In this document: positions 38,536 to 50,360 of the stretch, in pieces
Layout of the letters: every line of letters begins with the position of its first letter
Position numbering within the stretch: position 1 is the stretch's first letter
Origin: Pelomonas sp. V22
Lineage (GTDB): Bacteria > Pseudomonadota > Gammaproteobacteria > Burkholderiales > Burkholderiaceae_C
DNA length: 64,000 bases
NCBI RefSeq assembly: GCF_030014915.1
Contig: NZ_JAGIXS010000004.1
Location: 1-64,000 of the forward strand
Reading direction: 5' to 3'
Program-made: the position numbers and the translations under genes
The notes under the pieces: generated by a model
Database searches by the model: none
What the model was told of the DNA's origin: nothing
Seen by the model: only the letters and a program-made list of their open reading frames with translations

Positions 38536-39812
38536 GCGGCTATCTCCCCGAGCGGCGCCGGGCCACTCGACTCGAAGAAGTAGGCCACGCGGGTGCGCGG
38601 GCTCAGATAGTCGAGCGAGGCGCGCGGCAGCTGATTGGGCTTGAGGCTGCGGCGGATGCCGAGGTCGGGATGCTCTTCGAGATTGACGATCAGGGCTTCT
38701 TCCTTGGCCACCTTGGCGTCATGCACCATCACACGGGGCTTCAGGGGGCGGCTGGAATTGACGGCGACGACCAGGGCATAGCGGTCATCGGTCAGTTGCA
38801 CCGTGGAACCGGGCGGGTAGACACCCATCATGCGGATGAAGGCATTCAGCATGGTGGCATCGAAACGGTTGCGGCCCTGCGCAAACATCAGCGACAGCGC
38901 CTCATGCGGCGTCATCGCCTTGGAGGGCAGCAGCGGATTGCACAGGCCGTCAAAGCGATTGACCAGGGCCACGATGCGGGCCGCTGCACTCATCTTGTCG
39001 ACATTGATGCGCTGCGGGAAACCCGAGCCATCGGCGTTCTCATGGTGCTGGGCGATCACCAGCATGGGGCCAGGCGGCAGGCCCATGGTCTGCGCGAGGG
39101 CCACGCCCTTGATCACGTGCTGCTGGTAGGTCTGCAGCTCGGCGACGCTGAAGCTGTCGTCGCGGTTGCGCAGGCGGGCCGGCAATTCGATCTTGCCGAT
39201 GTCGTGCAGCAAGGCGCCGACACCGAGGTCGACCATTTCATCGCGCCCGAGGCCAAACGCCCGGCCGAGCAGCAGGGAGATGATCGAGACGTTCAGGGCG
39301 TGCGCGGTATTGCGGTCGCCAGCGCCTTCATTGAGCAGGCGGATGTTCAGGTCGCCCTCGACCAGCATCTTGTCCAGCAGCGCATTGGCCAAGGCGAGCG
39401 ATTGGTCCTTGGCATCGCGCGGATCGCGCGGCACCAACTCCATCACATGGCGGAAACCGGTGGCAGCCTCGTTGTATTGCTTCTCGCAGAGCACCAAGGC
39501 CTCGCGCTGCGCGGCCAGCGCGCGGCGGTGAGCCTCCAGGGCAAGCTGTTCAGGGGTCGGTTCGTTGCTGCTGGCCTCGACGGCGGGCGGCGGCGGCATG
39601 GGCACGGCTTCGGTCTGCAGATCGCTCTTGCCGGGGCTCCAGCGCACCTGCTTGAGGCCAAGACGGCGCAGCACCTGCAGCTGTTCCTCGGTGCTGAGCT
39701 TGAAGCTGCTGAGCGGAAACGGATGCGACATCCAGCCCAGATCCAGGTGGATGAACATGCCCACCTTGAGCTGGCCCACGTCGATCAATGGATCTGTTGC
39801 TCTGTCCTTCAT
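38532..39812 (-). CDS. DUF3391-HD-GYP family c-di-GMP phosphodiesterase
   Basis: The 426-residue protein has an N-terminal DUF3391 part (IDVGQLKVGMFIHLDLG), a coiled helix with many Ala and Arg (85-115), and an HD-GYP domain: HD at 203-204 in LLHDIGKIELP, HH at 256-257 in AQHHENADGSGFP. The GYP signature is GFP here. HD-GYP enzymes hydrolyse c-di-GMP to GMP or pGpG. The ATG at 39812 has AGGA upstream; a GTG 30 bp earlier also has a good site. It is the first gene of a pair with the GGDEF-EAL gene and is divergent from pcaI. Confidence 0.88.
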   Translation of the reverse strand: MKDRATDPLIDVGQLKVGMFIHLDLGWMSHPFPLSSFKLSTEEQLQVLRRLGLKQVRWSPGKSDLQTEAVPMPPPPAVEASSNEPTPEQLALEAHRRALAAQREALVLCEKQYNEAATGFRHVMELVPRDPRDAKDQSLALANALLDKMLVEGDLNIRLLNEGAGDRNTAHALNVSIISLLLGRAFGLGRDEMVDLGVGALLHDIGKIELPARLRNRDDSFSVAELQTYQQHVIKGVALAQTMGLPPGPMLVIAQHHENADGSGFPQRINVDKMSAAARIVALVNRFDGLCNPLLPSKAMTPHEALSLMFAQGRNRFDATMLNAFIRMMGVYPPGSTVQLTDDRYALVVAVNSSRPLKPRVMVHDAKVAKEEALIVNLEEHPDLGIRRSLKPNQLPRASLDYLSPRTRVAYFFESSGPAPLGEIAA

Positions 39813-39954
39813 CTTGTCCTGTGCCCCGTTGGAAACGGCCACCCCTCGTCACTCTCATTCGGCCGTGACCAGCCTACCTTGAGACAGGCTGACAGCTTGA
39901 CACAGAGTGAGGGACATGCAGACAAATTGCCGTGCATATTGTCACGTGCAAGCC

Positions 39955-39984
39955 TTGACCGGGCTCCTTCATTCTCACTACGAT
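39955..39984 (+). promoter_or_regulatory. Probable sigma-70 promoter of pcaI
   Basis: TTGACC (39955-39960) and TACGAT (39979-39984) are separated by 18 bp. Transcription would start near 39991, inside the first of two palindromes. This arrangement suits repression or ligand-dependent control by the IclR regulator. Confidence 0.5.
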
Positions 39985-40020
39985 GTTCATTAATGGAACC
40001 AGTGTTCTTATGGTGAACAC
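39985..40020 (+). promoter_or_regulatory. Two tandem GTTC-N7-GAAC operator palindromes upstream of pcaI
   Basis: GTTC-N7-GAAC occurs at 39985-39999 and again at 40004-40018, 19 bp apart; the second extends to GTGTTC/GAACAC (40002-40020). The sites end 18 bp before the pcaI ATG and lie just downstream of the proposed -10. They are likely binding sites for the IclR-family regulator encoded at 42998 or a related regulator; this is inferred from position. Confidence 0.55.
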
Positions 40021-40037
40021 AAGCGATTGAAGTCTTG

Positions 40038-40721
40038 ATGATCAACAAGCGGCAGGACTCGGTGGCGGCAGCCCTGGCCGACCTGCCGGACGGCGCCACC
40101 GTGATGGTGGGTGGCTTCGGCTCGGCCGGCCAGCCGATGGCCTTGGTCGAGGGCCTGCTGGCCCAGGGCGCGCGCGATCTGACGGTGGTCAGCAACAACG
40201 CGGGCAATGGTGATAACGGCCTCGCTGCGCTGCTGGCCGCAGGCCGGGTGCGCAAGATCATCTGCTCGTTCCCGCGCCAGGCCGATTCCCACCATTTCGA
40301 CCGGCTTTATCGCGCTGGCCGGATCGAGCTGGAGCTGGTGCCACAGGGCAATCTCGCGGAACGGATACGCGCCGCAGGTGCCGGCATCGGCGCCTTCTTC
40401 ACCCCCACCGGCGCCGGCACCGAGCTGGCGCGCGGCAAGGAGCAGCGCGAGATCGCCGGTCGGCTGCAGGTGCTGGAGTACCCCATCCATGCCGACTACG
40501 CGCTGATCCAGGCCCAGCGTGGCGACCGCTGGGGCAATCTCTGCTATCGCAAGACAGCGCGCAACTTCGGGCCGGTGATGGCCACGGCGGCGCGCGTCAC
40601 GGTGGCGGCGGTGCGCGAGTTTGTCGAGCTGGGTGAGATTGATCCGGAGGCGGTGGTCACACCCGGCATCTATGTGCAGCGCCTCGTGCATCTGCCCCAT
40701 CTGCCGGAGGCCCAGCCATGA
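40038..40721 (+). CDS. pcaI: 3-oxoadipate CoA-transferase, subunit A
   Basis: PcaI with PcaJ transfers CoA from succinyl-CoA to 3-oxoadipate in the beta-ketoadipate pathway. The 227-residue alpha subunit has the CoA-binding segment VMVGGFGSAGQPMALVEGLL and NNAGNGDNGLAALLAAG, then SFPRQADSHHFDRLY. The ATG at 40038 is preceded by a TTG in the same frame. The end overlaps pcaJ by 4 bp. Related SCOT-type enzymes are the alternative, but the neighbouring thiolase and pobA support the pca assignment. Confidence 0.92.
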   Translation: MINKRQDSVAAALADLPDGATVMVGGFGSAGQPMALVEGLLAQGARDLTVVSNNAGNGDNGLAALLAAGRVRKIICSFPRQADSHHFDRLYRAGRIELELVPQGNLAERIRAAGAGIGAFFTPTGAGTELARGKEQREIAGRLQVLEYPIHADYALIQAQRGDRWGNLCYRKTARNFGPVMATAARVTVAAVREFVELGEIDPEAVVTPGIYVQRLVHLPHLPEAQP

Positions 40722-41356
40722 AGCGTTGGAGCCGCCAAGAGATGGCTGCGCGCCTGGCCCACGACATTCCCGAAGGTGCCGTGGTCAATCTGGGCATAGG
40801 CCTGCCTACCCTCGTGGCCGCCCACTTGCCGGCCGGGCGCGAGATCATGCTGCACAGCGAGAACGGCGTGCTCGGCATGGGCCCGCCGCCGGCCGCCGGG
40901 CAGGAGGACGCAGAGCTGATCAACGCCGGCAAGCAACCTGTGACGCTGCGGCCGGGCGGCAGCTTCTTCCACCAGGCCGACAGCTTCGCGATGATGCGCG
41001 GCGGCCACCTCGACCTGTGCGTGCTCGGCGCCTTCCAGGTCTCGGCACGCGGCGACCTGGCCAACTGGCACACCGGCGCGGCAGACGCCATCCCGGCCGT
41101 CGGCGGCGCCATGGACCTGGCCCAGGGCGCCAAACAGGTCTACGTGCTGATGGAGTTGCTGGACCGCGATGGCGCGCCCAAGCTGGTGGCCGACTGCAGC
41201 TATCCGCTCACCGCCGCCCGCTGCGTGGCCCGCATCTATTCCGACCTGGCCGTCATTGCCATCACCGCTTCCGGCCTGCAGTTGCTCGACAGCTGCGAAG
41301 GCCAGGACCACCACACGCTGCAGGCCCTGCTCGGCCTGCCGCTGAATCCACCCTGA
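40718..41356 (+). CDS. pcaJ: 3-oxoadipate CoA-transferase, subunit B
   Basis: The 212-residue beta subunit carries the catalytic glutamate Glu48 in MLHSENGVLGMGP, preceded by VVNLGIGLPTLVA. It forms the active enzyme with PcaI. The start overlaps the pcaI stop by 4 bp, and pcaF begins 17 bp downstream, so pcaIJF is one transcript. Confidence 0.93.
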   Translation: MKRWSRQEMAARLAHDIPEGAVVNLGIGLPTLVAAHLPAGREIMLHSENGVLGMGPPPAAGQEDAELINAGKQPVTLRPGGSFFHQADSFAMMRGGHLDLCVLGAFQVSARGDLANWHTGAADAIPAVGGAMDLAQGAKQVYVLMELLDRDGAPKLVADCSYPLTAARCVARIYSDLAVIAITASGLQLLDSCEGQDHHTLQALLGLPLNPP

Positions 41357-41373
41357 ACCCTCGAGGAGACACC

Positions 41374-42576
41374 ATGAACCACGCCTTCATTTGCGACGCG
41401 CAGCGCACCCCCTTCGGCCGCTACGGCGGCGCGCTCTCCTCGGTCCGCGCCGACGACCTGGGCGCCATCCCGTTGCGCGCCCTGATGGCTCGCAATCCGC
41501 AGGTCGACTGGGAGGCGCTCGACGACGTGCTGTTCGGCTGCGCCAACCAGGCCGGCGAAGACAACCGCAACGTGGCCCGCATGTCGGCCCTGCTGGCCGG
41601 CCTGCCCATCAGCGCGCCGGGCATGACGATCAACCGCCTGTGCGGCTCCGGCCTTGATGCGGTCGGTTCTGCCGCCCGCGCCATCCGCGCCGGCGAGGCC
41701 GGGCTGATGATTGCCGGCGGGGTCGAAAGCATGAGCCGCGCGCCCTTCGTCATGCCCAAGGCCGACAGCGCTTTCTCGCGCAGCAATGCGATCTACGACA
41801 CCACGATTGGCTGGCGCTTCGTCAACAAGCTGATGAAGGAGCAGTACGGCGTCGACTCCATGCCCGAGACCGCCGAGAACGTGGCCACGGACTTCGGCAT
41901 CTCGCGCCAAGACCAGGACCGCATGGCCCTGGCCAGCCAGCAGAAAGCCGTAGCAGCCCAGGAGGCCGGCTTCTTCGGCGCCGAGATCACGCCGGTCAGC
42001 ATCGCCCAAAAGAAGGGCGAACCCCTGGTCGTGGACCGCGACGAGCACCCGCGCGCGACCAGCCTGGAGGCGCTGGCCAAACTCAAGCCCATCGTCCGCC
42101 CGGACGGCACGATCACCGCCGGCAATGCCTCGGGCGTCAACGACGGTGCCTGCGCCCTGCTGCTGGCCGATGAAGCCAGCGCCGCCCGCCACGGCCTGAC
42201 GCCACGCGCTCGCGTGCTCGCCATGGCCACGGCCGGCGTGGCGCCGCGCATCATGGGCATGGGCCCGGCACCCGCCACCCGCAAGGTGCTGGCCCTGGCC
42301 GGCCTCAGGCTGGACCAGATCGACCTGATCGAACTGAACGAAGCCTTTGCCGCCCAGGGTCTGGCCGTGCTGCGCGACCTGGGCCTCGCCGATGACGATG
42401 CCCGCGTCAATCCGAACGGCGGCGCCATCGCCCTCGGTCATCCGCTGGGCGCCAGCGGGGCTCGCCTGGTCACCACGGCCGTCAACCAGTTGCACCGCAG
42501 CGGCGGTCGCTACGCCCTGTGCACCATGTGCATAGGCGTGGGTCAGGGGATCGCCCTGGTGATCGAGCGCGTCTGA
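41374..42576 (+). CDS. pcaF: 3-oxoadipyl-CoA thiolase
   Basis: PcaF cleaves 3-oxoadipyl-CoA to acetyl-CoA and succinyl-CoA, the last step of aromatic ring catabolism. The 400-residue thiolase has the acylated Cys90 in NRLCGSGLDAV, His356 in GHPLGASGAR and Cys386 in CTMCIGVGQG. The ATG has a GAGGAG ribosome site. It follows pcaJ directly. A homologous enzyme (PaaJ) acts in phenylacetate degradation, but the pcaIJ context favours PcaF. Confidence 0.94.
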   Translation: MNHAFICDAQRTPFGRYGGALSSVRADDLGAIPLRALMARNPQVDWEALDDVLFGCANQAGEDNRNVARMSALLAGLPISAPGMTINRLCGSGLDAVGSAARAIRAGEAGLMIAGGVESMSRAPFVMPKADSAFSRSNAIYDTTIGWRFVNKLMKEQYGVDSMPETAENVATDFGISRQDQDRMALASQQKAVAAQEAGFFGAEITPVSIAQKKGEPLVVDRDEHPRATSLEALAKLKPIVRPDGTITAGNASGVNDGACALLLADEASAARHGLTPRARVLAMATAGVAPRIMGMGPAPATRKVLALAGLRLDQIDLIELNEAFAAQGLAVLRDLGLADDDARVNPNGGAIALGHPLGASGARLVTTAVNQLHRSGGRYALCTMCIGVGQGIALVIERV

Positions 42577-42820
42577 TCTGCTGTCCAGCGCCATTGGGGG
42601 GCGCTGCGCCCTACCGTCCCTTGATCCAGGGACGGACTCCATAAGAAAACTTGCAAATACCTGACAACTTTGTCATGTCATTCGTCAGTTTGGCGTCAGG
42701 CCCAACAGCAATTGCGGTGGGATACTGGATCCAGATTGGCCTGAGCAGCGCACAACAAGCGGTGTCAAACTGACGCGCTGCCTTTCGCATTTGCGGTTGC
42801 ACGCATAACGAAAGCGATCA

Positions 42821-42840
42821 AAAACCAAACTTTTGGTTTT
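42821..42840. promoter_or_regulatory. AT-rich palindrome upstream of the IclR gene
   Basis: AAAACCAAA (42821-42829), CT, TTTGGTTTT (42832-42840): a perfect 9-bp inverted repeat about 90 bp upstream of the proposed -10. It may be an upstream binding site for the regulator or an AT-rich activator element. Confidence 0.45.
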
Positions 42841-42908
42841 CTTCGCCCAAAATTCCCCAACATGGTGCAACTTCGTGCGATTGACGATTCCAGGGTGGCG
42901 TCAGCCAA

Positions 42909-42937
42909 AGGACAAATGCTTTGTCCATCCCTATAGT
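42909..42937 (+). promoter_or_regulatory. Probable IclR-gene promoter with overlapping operator
   Basis: A palindrome GGACAAA-TGC-TTTGTCC (42910-42926) overlaps a possible -35 (AGGACA, 42909-42914) that is 17 bp from the -10 TATAGT (42932-42937). The overlap suggests autoregulation by the IclR protein, which is usual for this family. Confidence 0.5.
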
Positions 42938-42955
42938 CGCCGGCTGACCTGCTTG

Positions 42956-42975
42956 CGCCCCGCAGTTACGGGGCG
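42956..42975 (+). other. Leader hairpin before the IclR start codon
   Basis: CGCCCCG (42956-42962), loop CAGTTA, CGGGGCG (42969-42975). It would form in the 5' leader of the regulator mRNA, 22 nt before the ATG, which has no clear Shine-Dalgarno site. It could affect translation. Confidence 0.4.
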
Positions 42976-42997
42976 TTAATCGCACATTCAGTTTCCG

Positions 42998-45807
<2,810 letters not shown>

Positions 45808-47271
45808 TGCGGTAACGCTCGCTGCGATAAGCCGCAAACAAGCCATCCAGCGTCTCTGCCACCGTGCTGGCACCCAGCAGCGCCAGCCACTCGAAGGGGC
45901 CTGCAGGGTAGTTGACGCCGAGCTTCATCGCCGTGTCCGCCCCGGCTTCGTCGCAGACGCCCTGCCACACGGCATCCGCCCCTTCGTTGACCAGCATGGC
46001 CACAGTGCGTGCCACGACAAGGCCCGGCGCATCGCGCAGCACCAGCGGCTGCCAGCCCAGGTGCAAGAGCAGGTCCTCGGCCTGCGCCCGGTGCGCAGCC
46101 GACAGCCTGGGCGCGAGCGACAGGGCCAGCGCATCGCAGCGTTCCGGCGCCACCGGCCAGTCGATCACGGCCAGGGCCGGATGCTGACGTTCATGGGCCA
46201 ACTGGGCGGCGCTGATGCCGCTGCTGAGATGCAGCTGCAGCTCGCCGAGTTGCAGGCCACACCAGTCGGCCGACTCGCCACGCGAGAACACCAGCCCCTT
46301 GTGCGCCAGCCAACTGGCCAAGGTATCGACCAGGCCGCCACGCCCGCATAGCGTGAGGCCGTGCGGCGCTTCGCCCTGCGGCGCCGGCACAGGCTCGGCC
46401 GCCGCCGGCGTGCCGACGTAGAAGCCCTTGCCCGCCTTGCGGCCCAGCCGACCGCCATCGACCAGGGCGCGCTGCACCAGCGAGGGTTGGAAGCGCTTGT
46501 CGCCGAAGTTGGCCTCGAACACCGACTGCGTGACCAGGAAGTTGGTGTCGTGGCCTATCAGGTCCATCAGCTCGCAAGGCCCCATGCGGAAGCCCACGCC
46601 GCGCAGCGCGCGGTCCAGCTGCGCCGGCTCGCCGGCCTGCTCCAGCAAGAGGGCCAGGGTCTCGGCGTAGTAGGGCCGCGCGATGCGGTTGACGATGAAG
46701 CCGGGCGTGGACTTGGCATGCACCGGCGTCTTGCCCCAGCGCTTGGAGAGATCAACGATCGCCTCGGCGATGGCCGGTGCCGTCTCGGCACCCGACACCA
46801 CCTCGACCAGCTTCATCAGCGGCACCGGGTTGAAGAAGTGCATGCCCACCAGGCGCTGCGGATTCGCCATGCCATTGGCCAGCGCCGTGACGCTGATCGA
46901 TGAGGTGTTGGAGGCAATGATGGCGCCCGGCGCCAGCAGGCTGTCGAGCTCGCGCAAGAGCGCCTGCTTGGGCTCCAGCTTCTCGACGATGACCTCGATC
47001 ACCAGGGCCGCCTCGGCCAGCTCGGACGTGCTGCTCGCCGGCTGTATGCGTGCGATCACCGCGTCGCGTTCCTCGGCCGTCATGCGGCCCTTGGCCACCA
47101 GGCCGTCCAGGCCCTTGGCGGTCTGGGTGATGGCCGCTGCGGCTGCGCCTTCGCGCACGTCGAGCAGGCGCACCGCATGGCCGGCCTGGGCCGCCACCTG
47201 GGCAATGCCGGCGCCCATCACGCCGGCGCCGACGACGCCGATCAGGGCGCCTTCCTGAATCCTGATGTCAC

Positions 47272-48066
47272 TCACGCCTTGTCTCCTGGAATCCATGCCG
47301 CCGGCCGCTTGGCCGTGAAGGCCGCAAAGCCCTCGCGCGCTTCATCACCCATGCGAACGCGGGCAATCGTCTGCGCCGTCAGTTCACGCACCTCGGCCGT
47401 CACCGGCCCCACCTCCAGCTGCGCAAACAGCTGCTTGATCTCACCCTGCGCCTGCGGCCCGTTCTGCAGCAACTCATGAATCCAGCGCTCCAGCGCCACG
47501 TCGAGCTGGTCGTTGGCAACGACCTCGTGCACCAGGCCCATCTGCAGCGCCACGTCGGCTGCAATGCGGCTGGCGGTGAGTGCCAGGCGGCGCGCTTGGC
47601 GCGGCCCGACGGCATTGATCACGTAGGGGCCGATCACCGCCGGCAGGATGCCGAAGCGGGCCTCGCTGACCGCGAACTTGGCGTCCTCGGCCGCGACGGC
47701 GATATCGCAGGCCGCCACCAGGCCCACGCCGCCGCCGAGGGCCAGGCCCTGCACGCGGGCCAGCACCGGCTTCGGGCATTCGCCAATGGCGGCCAGCATC
47801 TCGGCGAAGCGGCGCGCATCGGCGAGGTTGTCTTCGTGCGAGGCAGCGGCGGCCCGCTTCATCCACTGGATGTCGGCCCCGGCGCTGAAGGCCTTGCCGG
47901 CACCGGCCAACACGATCACGCGCACCTTGGGGTCGGCCGTCAGGCGGCCCATGGCCTGGGCCATCTCGCCGATCATGGCTTCGTTGAAGGCGTTGAACAC
48001 CTCCGGGCGCGTCATCGTCAGATGGGCCACGCCGCGCGCGTCGACGGCGATGTGCAATGTGTCCAC
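47272..48066 (-). CDS. Enoyl-CoA hydratase/isomerase family protein (LiuC-like)
   Basis: The 264-residue crotonase-fold enzyme has the oxyanion-hole segments AFSAGADIQWMKRA and RVQGLALGGGVGLVAACDIAVA, with the acidic residues in VSEARFGILPAVI. The DIQWMKR plus NLADARRFAEML pattern resembles methylglutaconyl-CoA hydratase (leucine breakdown) more than simple enoyl-CoA hydratase. The GTG start has AGGAG 7 nt upstream. It is the first gene of a two-gene operon with the dehydrogenase. Confidence 0.88.
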   Translation of the reverse strand: MDTLHIAVDARGVAHLTMTRPEVFNAFNEAMIGEMAQAMGRLTADPKVRVIVLAGAGKAFSAGADIQWMKRAAAASHEDNLADARRFAEMLAAIGECPKPVLARVQGLALGGGVGLVAACDIAVAAEDAKFAVSEARFGILPAVIGPYVINAVGPRQARRLALTASRIAADVALQMGLVHEVVANDQLDVALERWIHELLQNGPQAQGEIKQLFAQLEVGPVTAEVRELTAQTIARVRMGDEAREGFAAFTAKRPAAWIPGDKA

Positions 48067-48187
48067 GGGCAGGCTCCTGTTGTCTTTGCCGGCAGTATCG
48101 CAGTGGCCACCGGCCCTCGCGCTTGACGCAGAATGCGGCCGACCGACAGGCCCTTGCCATGAAAGACGCTCAACCGGGAGCCCACTC

Positions 48188-48583
48188 ATGACCATCCATC
48201 TCGACCACGCCATCGTTCCCTCACGCGACAAGGTCGCAGCCGCGAAGCAGCTGGCCGAGCTGCTGGACGTGCCCTGGTCGCCCACCGGCATCGGCCCGTT
48301 CGCGCCGGTGTTCGTCAACGAAGGGCTGACGCTGGACTTCATCGACAGCCACGGCGAGGCTTTCGAGATCTATCACTTCTGCTTCCGCGTCGATCAGGCG
48401 AAGTTCGACGCCATCCTGGCGCGGTTGCAGGCGGCCGGCATCCCTTACCGCAGCAATGTCCGTGGACCGATGGACAACCAGATCAACCACGACTACGGCG
48501 GCAGCATGGTCTATTGGAATGTGCCGGATGGTCATCAGTGGGAAATGCTGACAGTCAGCTACGCGCGACAGCCGCCGCCCTGA
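48188..48583 (+). CDS. VOC family protein
   Basis: The 131-residue product starts TIHLDHAIVPSRDKVAAAKQLAELL and ends YWNVPDGHQWEMLTVSY, a single glyoxalase-type domain with possible metal ligands in HLDH, HFCFRV and QWEM. The substrate is unknown. The ATG has GGGAG 7 nt upstream. Its stop codon overlaps the start of the following (frameshifted) hydrolase gene, so the two were an operon. It is divergent from the hydratase gene. Confidence 0.85.
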   Translation: MTIHLDHAIVPSRDKVAAAKQLAELLDVPWSPTGIGPFAPVFVNEGLTLDFIDSHGEAFEIYHFCFRVDQAKFDAILARLQAAGIPYRSNVRGPMDNQINHDYGGSMVYWNVPDGHQWEMLTVSYARQPPP

Positions 48584-49379
48584 TGGCCATGGCTGCACCG
48601 TTCTTGCACCAGTTGCCCGGCAGCTCGATCCAGGTCGAGCTCAGTGGATCAACGCTGAGCTGCAGCGCCCGCTGATCGTCTTTCTGCACGAGGGCCTGGG
48701 TTCGCTGTCGCAGTGGAAGGAATTCCCTCGGCAGCTTTGCGATGCGGCGAACTGCCGCGGCCTCGTGTTCTCGCGCCCCGGCTATGGCAACAGCAGCCCA
48801 CGCACCGAGCCCTGGCCGCAGGACTATCTGCAAGAGCAGGCGCGGTATCTGCTGCCCGCCTGCTTCGACTCGCTGGGCCTGCAGGACGAGCCCCTGCTGC
48901 TGTTCGGACACAGCGATGGCGCGAGCCTCGCCTTGCTGTTCGCCGCCTACTTCCCGCAGCGGGTTCGGGCGCTGGTGGCGATGGCACCGCATCTCTTCGT
49001 CGAGCCCATCACCATCACCGGCCTGCGCGCCGCCAAGCGGGCCTACGAGCAGGAACGCAGCCCGTTGCGTGCGGCCCTGGCGCGCCATCACGCCGACACC
49101 GATTCCGCCTTCTACGGCTGGAACGACGCCTGGCTGCGGCCCGGCTTCGAAGGCACATGGAACATCGAGGCCGAGCTGCGTGGGCACCTGGCCTGCCCGG
49201 TGCTGGCCATTCAGGGCGAGGACGACGAGTACGCCACGTTGGCCCAGATCGAGGCCATCCGCCAGCTGCATCCGGCCACCGAGCTGCTCGCCCTGGCCGA
49301 CTGCGGCCATGCGCCGCAGCGGGACCAGGCCGAGCAAGTGATCAGCCGCACCGTCGAACATTTCAGCCGTCGGCGCTGA
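48583..49379 (+). pseudogene. Alpha/beta hydrolase interrupted by an apparent one-base frameshift
   Basis: An ATG overlapping the preceding stop (TGATG) opens a frame reading AMAAPFLHQLPGSSIQVEL, then runs off the family pattern and stops at about 48674. The next frame resumes the family without a gap: QWINAELQRPLIVFLHEGLG, SRPGYGNSSP, GHSDGASLAL (nucleophile elbow) and ADCGHAPQRD to the stop at 49379. Joining VEL to QWIN requires one inserted base near 48640-48643 (a CTGCAG-like site reduced to CTCAG). Without it, the only start left is an internal GTG at 48765, which would drop the oxyanion-hole strand. It is either a recent pseudogene or a sequencing error. Confidence 0.75.
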
Positions 49380-49415
49380 TCCACAATCGGCCGCTTTCAA
49401 GCCTGCCCTGCGCCG

Positions 49416-50360
49416 ATGAATCTCTTCGTCTCGCTCAAGTACCTGGTAGCCCTGGATGACCACAAGCATTTCGGTCGCGCGGCCCTGGCCTGCCATGTGA
49501 CGCAGCCGGCGCTGTCCAACGCGCTGCGGGCGCTGGAAGAGAACTTCGGCTGCTCCATCGTCAAGCGCGGCCGCAACTTCGCCGGCTTCACCGATGAGGG
49601 CGAGCGCGTGCTGCGCAGTGCACGCCAGATCCTGCACGAGCATGAGTTGCTGCAGCAGGACCTGGCCAGCCGGATCGACGAGCCCAAGGGCCATCTGCTG
49701 ATGGGCGCCGTGCCGACGGCCATGCCCATCGCCGCGCGCTTCGTGGCCTTGCTGCAGGCCCGCCATCCGGACCTGCGGCCGACGCTGCGCTCGATGAGCT
49801 CGGTAGAGATCGAGACCGGCCTAGAAAACCTGGCGCTGGAGCTGGGCCTCGGCTACACCGAGCGCCTGGACCACAGCCGCTCGCCGCTGCGCGTGGTGCC
49901 TCAGTACACCGAGCACTACTTTCTTTTGCGCCGCGCGGCGGCGCCGAGCGAGGGTGTGCTGCGCATCGGTCCCAGCATCCGCTGGAGCGAAGCCGCCAGG
50001 CTGCCGCTGTGCCTGCTCAGCGCCGAGATGCACCACCGCAGCATCGTGGACCGTGCGTTTGCGGCCGCCGGCACGCCGGTGTGCCCGGTGATCGAGAGCA
50101 ATTCCACCGTCACCCTGCTGACCAGCGTGCTGGCCGGCGAGGTCTGCAGCGTGTTGCCCGGCGCCCTACTCGGTGCGGCGCGTGGCGAGCGCACGCTGGA
50201 AGCCCTGCCCCTCGTCGAGCCGCCGGTGCAGGTGCCGATCTCGCTGCTGGTGCACAGCAGCAACCGCCCCTCGCGCACGCTCGAGGCCGCGCTGGCCTTT
50301 GCCGAATCGGCCGAGTGGCTGGCCGAGGCGGCCCGGCACTCGGGGCTGAATCCGGGCTAA
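49416..50360 (+). CDS. LysR family transcriptional regulator (probable formate dehydrogenase regulator)
   Basis: The 314-residue regulator has an N-terminal winged HTH (FGRAALACHVTQPALSNALRALEENFG, about 23-49) and the two-lobed periplasmic-binding-like effector domain. It lies just upstream and in the same direction as the formate module. In related bacteria a LysR protein (FdsR) stands next to fdsGBACD, so this is its likely role; the effector may be formate. A CACAAT hexamer occurs 28 nt before the ATG. Confidence 0.88.
   Translation: MNLFVSLKYLVALDDHKHFGRAALACHVTQPALSNALRALEENFGCSIVKRGRNFAGFTDEGERVLRSARQILHEHELLQQDLASRIDEPKGHLLMGAVPTAMPIAARFVALLQARHPDLRPTLRSMSSVEIETGLENLALELGLGYTERLDHSRSPLRVVPQYTEHYFLLRRAAAPSEGVLRIGPSIRWSEAARLPLCLLSAEMHHRSIVDRAFAAAGTPVCPVIESNSTVTLLTSVLAGEVCSVLPGALLGAARGERTLEALPLVEPPVQVPISLLVHSSNRPSRTLEAALAFAESAEWLAEAARHSGLNPG

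Larger units (their letters stand above)
42577..42997. other. 421-bp intergenic region between pcaF and the IclR gene
   Basis: No protein gene is visible; short frames here have no ribosome site. It holds several inverted repeats: an 8-bp stem after pcaF (CCGTCCCT/AGGGACGG, 42614-42635, no T-run), an AT-rich palindrome (42821-42840), a palindrome over the probable promoter (42910-42926) and a leader hairpin (42956-42975). Its base composition is clearly lower in GC than the genes around it, as expected for a regulatory region. Confidence 0.6.

Noticed and set aside
42611..42870. Short frames in the region upstream of the IclR gene
   Set aside because: No ribosome site and no family pattern; the region contains regulatory palindromes instead.
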